A DNA stretch of 64,000 nt from positions 202,254 to 266,253 of the forward strand of contig NZ_RQXT01000003.1 in assembly GCF_003863365.1 (NCBI RefSeq), given 5' to 3'. Below, one piece after another: positions 63,127 through 64,000 of this stretch (position 1 is the first letter of the stretch; every line of letters starts with the position of its first letter). The DNA is from Mesorhizobium tamadayense (GTDB lineage Bacteria > Pseudomonadota > Alphaproteobacteria > Rhizobiales > Rhizobiaceae). A program made the position numbers and the translations under genes. Under the pieces are notes generated by a model. It had not been told where the DNA came from. It searched no databases and saw only the letters and a program-made list of their open reading frames with translations.

Positions 63127-64000
63127 GAGGACCTCCCCAATCGTGGACATTACCGGCGGGATGCCAGGCTCTGTCGTCGAGCTATTCACGTCCCATTTCG
63201 ACCCTACGTCAAATCAAACTTACCCAACGGCAACCCCGTTTGGCCCCCGGCAGTCGCACGACCTTTGAGATGTGGCAGCAAGTTCTCGATCAGAAGGCCA
63301 TGCTCTTAAATCTCGGGCTCGACATGTCTCTCAGAGGGTCTCCCGCAATTGAGAGCTAAGCTGTTTTTGGAAAGAAGAACCTACCTCGCAGAAAGGCAGC
63401 TACGATGATGACCGCTCATGGCGCAACGAAGCCCTTCGAGCTTCCGGCATCGAGTCCTTCCTCAAAGTGTAAGCTTGACCCTCATGTGTGCCTCCCTGGA
63501 TTATCGAACTGACCTACGGCGCGGTTGGCAGCTTCGGCGGTAGTGAGGGCGGAGCCACATCAGGGATCGAAAAAACTACCGCGAAATCATACCACGCAAA
63601 GCCCACATCCTGGGCCGCTCAGCGATCCGTGCGGTGATCGACGGCAACGACGTGCAAATGGGACGGTTGAGCGTCGCGAATGCCGCTACCGAAATGCCAG
63701 ATAGCGACGGCAATGGAGATGAAGCCGCTGGACGCGGCTATAGGCGCCCATCGACGAAGATGAGAGGCCCACAAGCGTCGTAAAATACCACCACTAAGTT
63801 GGAGGTAGAGGCGCAGCATGAAGGGTCGGTGTCGGTACCGAGTTCTGCGACGATGAACGACACACTGGGCCATCAAGTCGGCAATAAACGTGACGTCGCG
63901 CGAGAGGCGTCGAGCTTGGCCACGGGGACCGTGCATTACTGCCGGCGCGCTGTGGCCAGTTGAGGTCTTCGATCGAGAGCATGGGCTCGCCCGACGGATC
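63127..64000. other. Right-end region, no gene recognised
   Basis: 874 bp. Frames on the minus strand at about 63619-63982 and a short plus frame at 63404 (MMTAHGATKPFELPASSPSS, ending after 35 codons) have no recognisable family. Composition is a little less GC-rich than in the operons. It may contain decayed mobile DNA or the end of a gene that starts beyond the window. Confidence 0.3.

Noticed and set aside
63127..64000. Short frames at the right end as genes
   Set aside because: No ribosome binding sites, no family wording, and arginine/serine-rich shadow composition.

Overview
The window is high-GC DNA packed with ABC transporters, sarcosine oxidase, GntR/LacI/TetR/AsnC regulators and overlapping catabolic operons. 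This style fits a plant-associated alphaproteobacterium of the Rhizobiales, most likely Mesorhizobium or a close relative. That is inferred from gene content, codon style and a dispersed rhizobial intergenic repeat at 38959-39082; no rRNA or tRNA gene is present to confirm it. No CRISPR array and no complete insertion sequence was seen.

Layout. 0-4 kb: a truncated SARP/BTAD regulator, a 1-Cys peroxiredoxin, a sulfide:quinone-reductase-like flavoprotein and a GNAT-like protein. 4.4-10 kb: a complete soxBDAG sarcosine oxidase operon with a TetR regulator. 10-29 kb: a large block that reads as a D-apiose/D-apionate catabolic regulon. It holds a probable apiose dehydrogenase (ApsD), apionate lactonase (ApnL), apionate oxidoisomerase (ApnO), a DUF1537 kinase (OiaK-like), a RuBisCO-like protein, an RpiB-type isomerase, DhaK/DhaL, two ribose-type ABC transporters and a FadR/NanR-type GntR regulator. 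A CTGGTATRATG-type motif lies upstream of all four transcription units. 29-39 kb: an eight-gene operon with a polyamine-type ABC transporter, an aldehyde dehydrogenase, a luciferase-like monooxygenase, an unusual hydrolase/flavin-reductase/third-domain fusion and a DUF1185 protein, facing its own GntR regulator across a perfect palindrome. It resembles a Rut-like oxidative pathway for an unidentified compound and is the best candidate for an undescribed system. 39-44 kb: a Crp/Fnr regulator, several very small proteins, a PCMT-erythromycin esterase fusion and degenerate sequence.

44.7-49.5 kb: an AsnC regulator with a large operator-like inverted repeat, a saccharopine-dehydrogenase-like enzyme and a polar amino acid ABC transporter. 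49.9-60.7 kb: an L-idonate/5-ketogluconate/gluconate-type cluster (LacI regulator, IdnD, 2-hydroxyacid dehydrogenase, IdnO, gluconokinase, GlxR-like dehydrogenase, ABC transporter, SMP-30 lactonase) with three copies of a GntR/IdnR-like palindrome, ATGTTATCGATAACAT. 61-63 kb: copC and a copD interrupted by an in-frame TGA, plus a secreted protein of unknown function. The last 0.9 kb shows no recognisable gene.

The overall theme is scavenging of plant- and soil-derived small carbon and nitrogen compounds. Each module has its own importer, enzymes and local regulator. Every one of the five ABC solute-binding protein genes is followed within about 20 nt by an inverted repeat.
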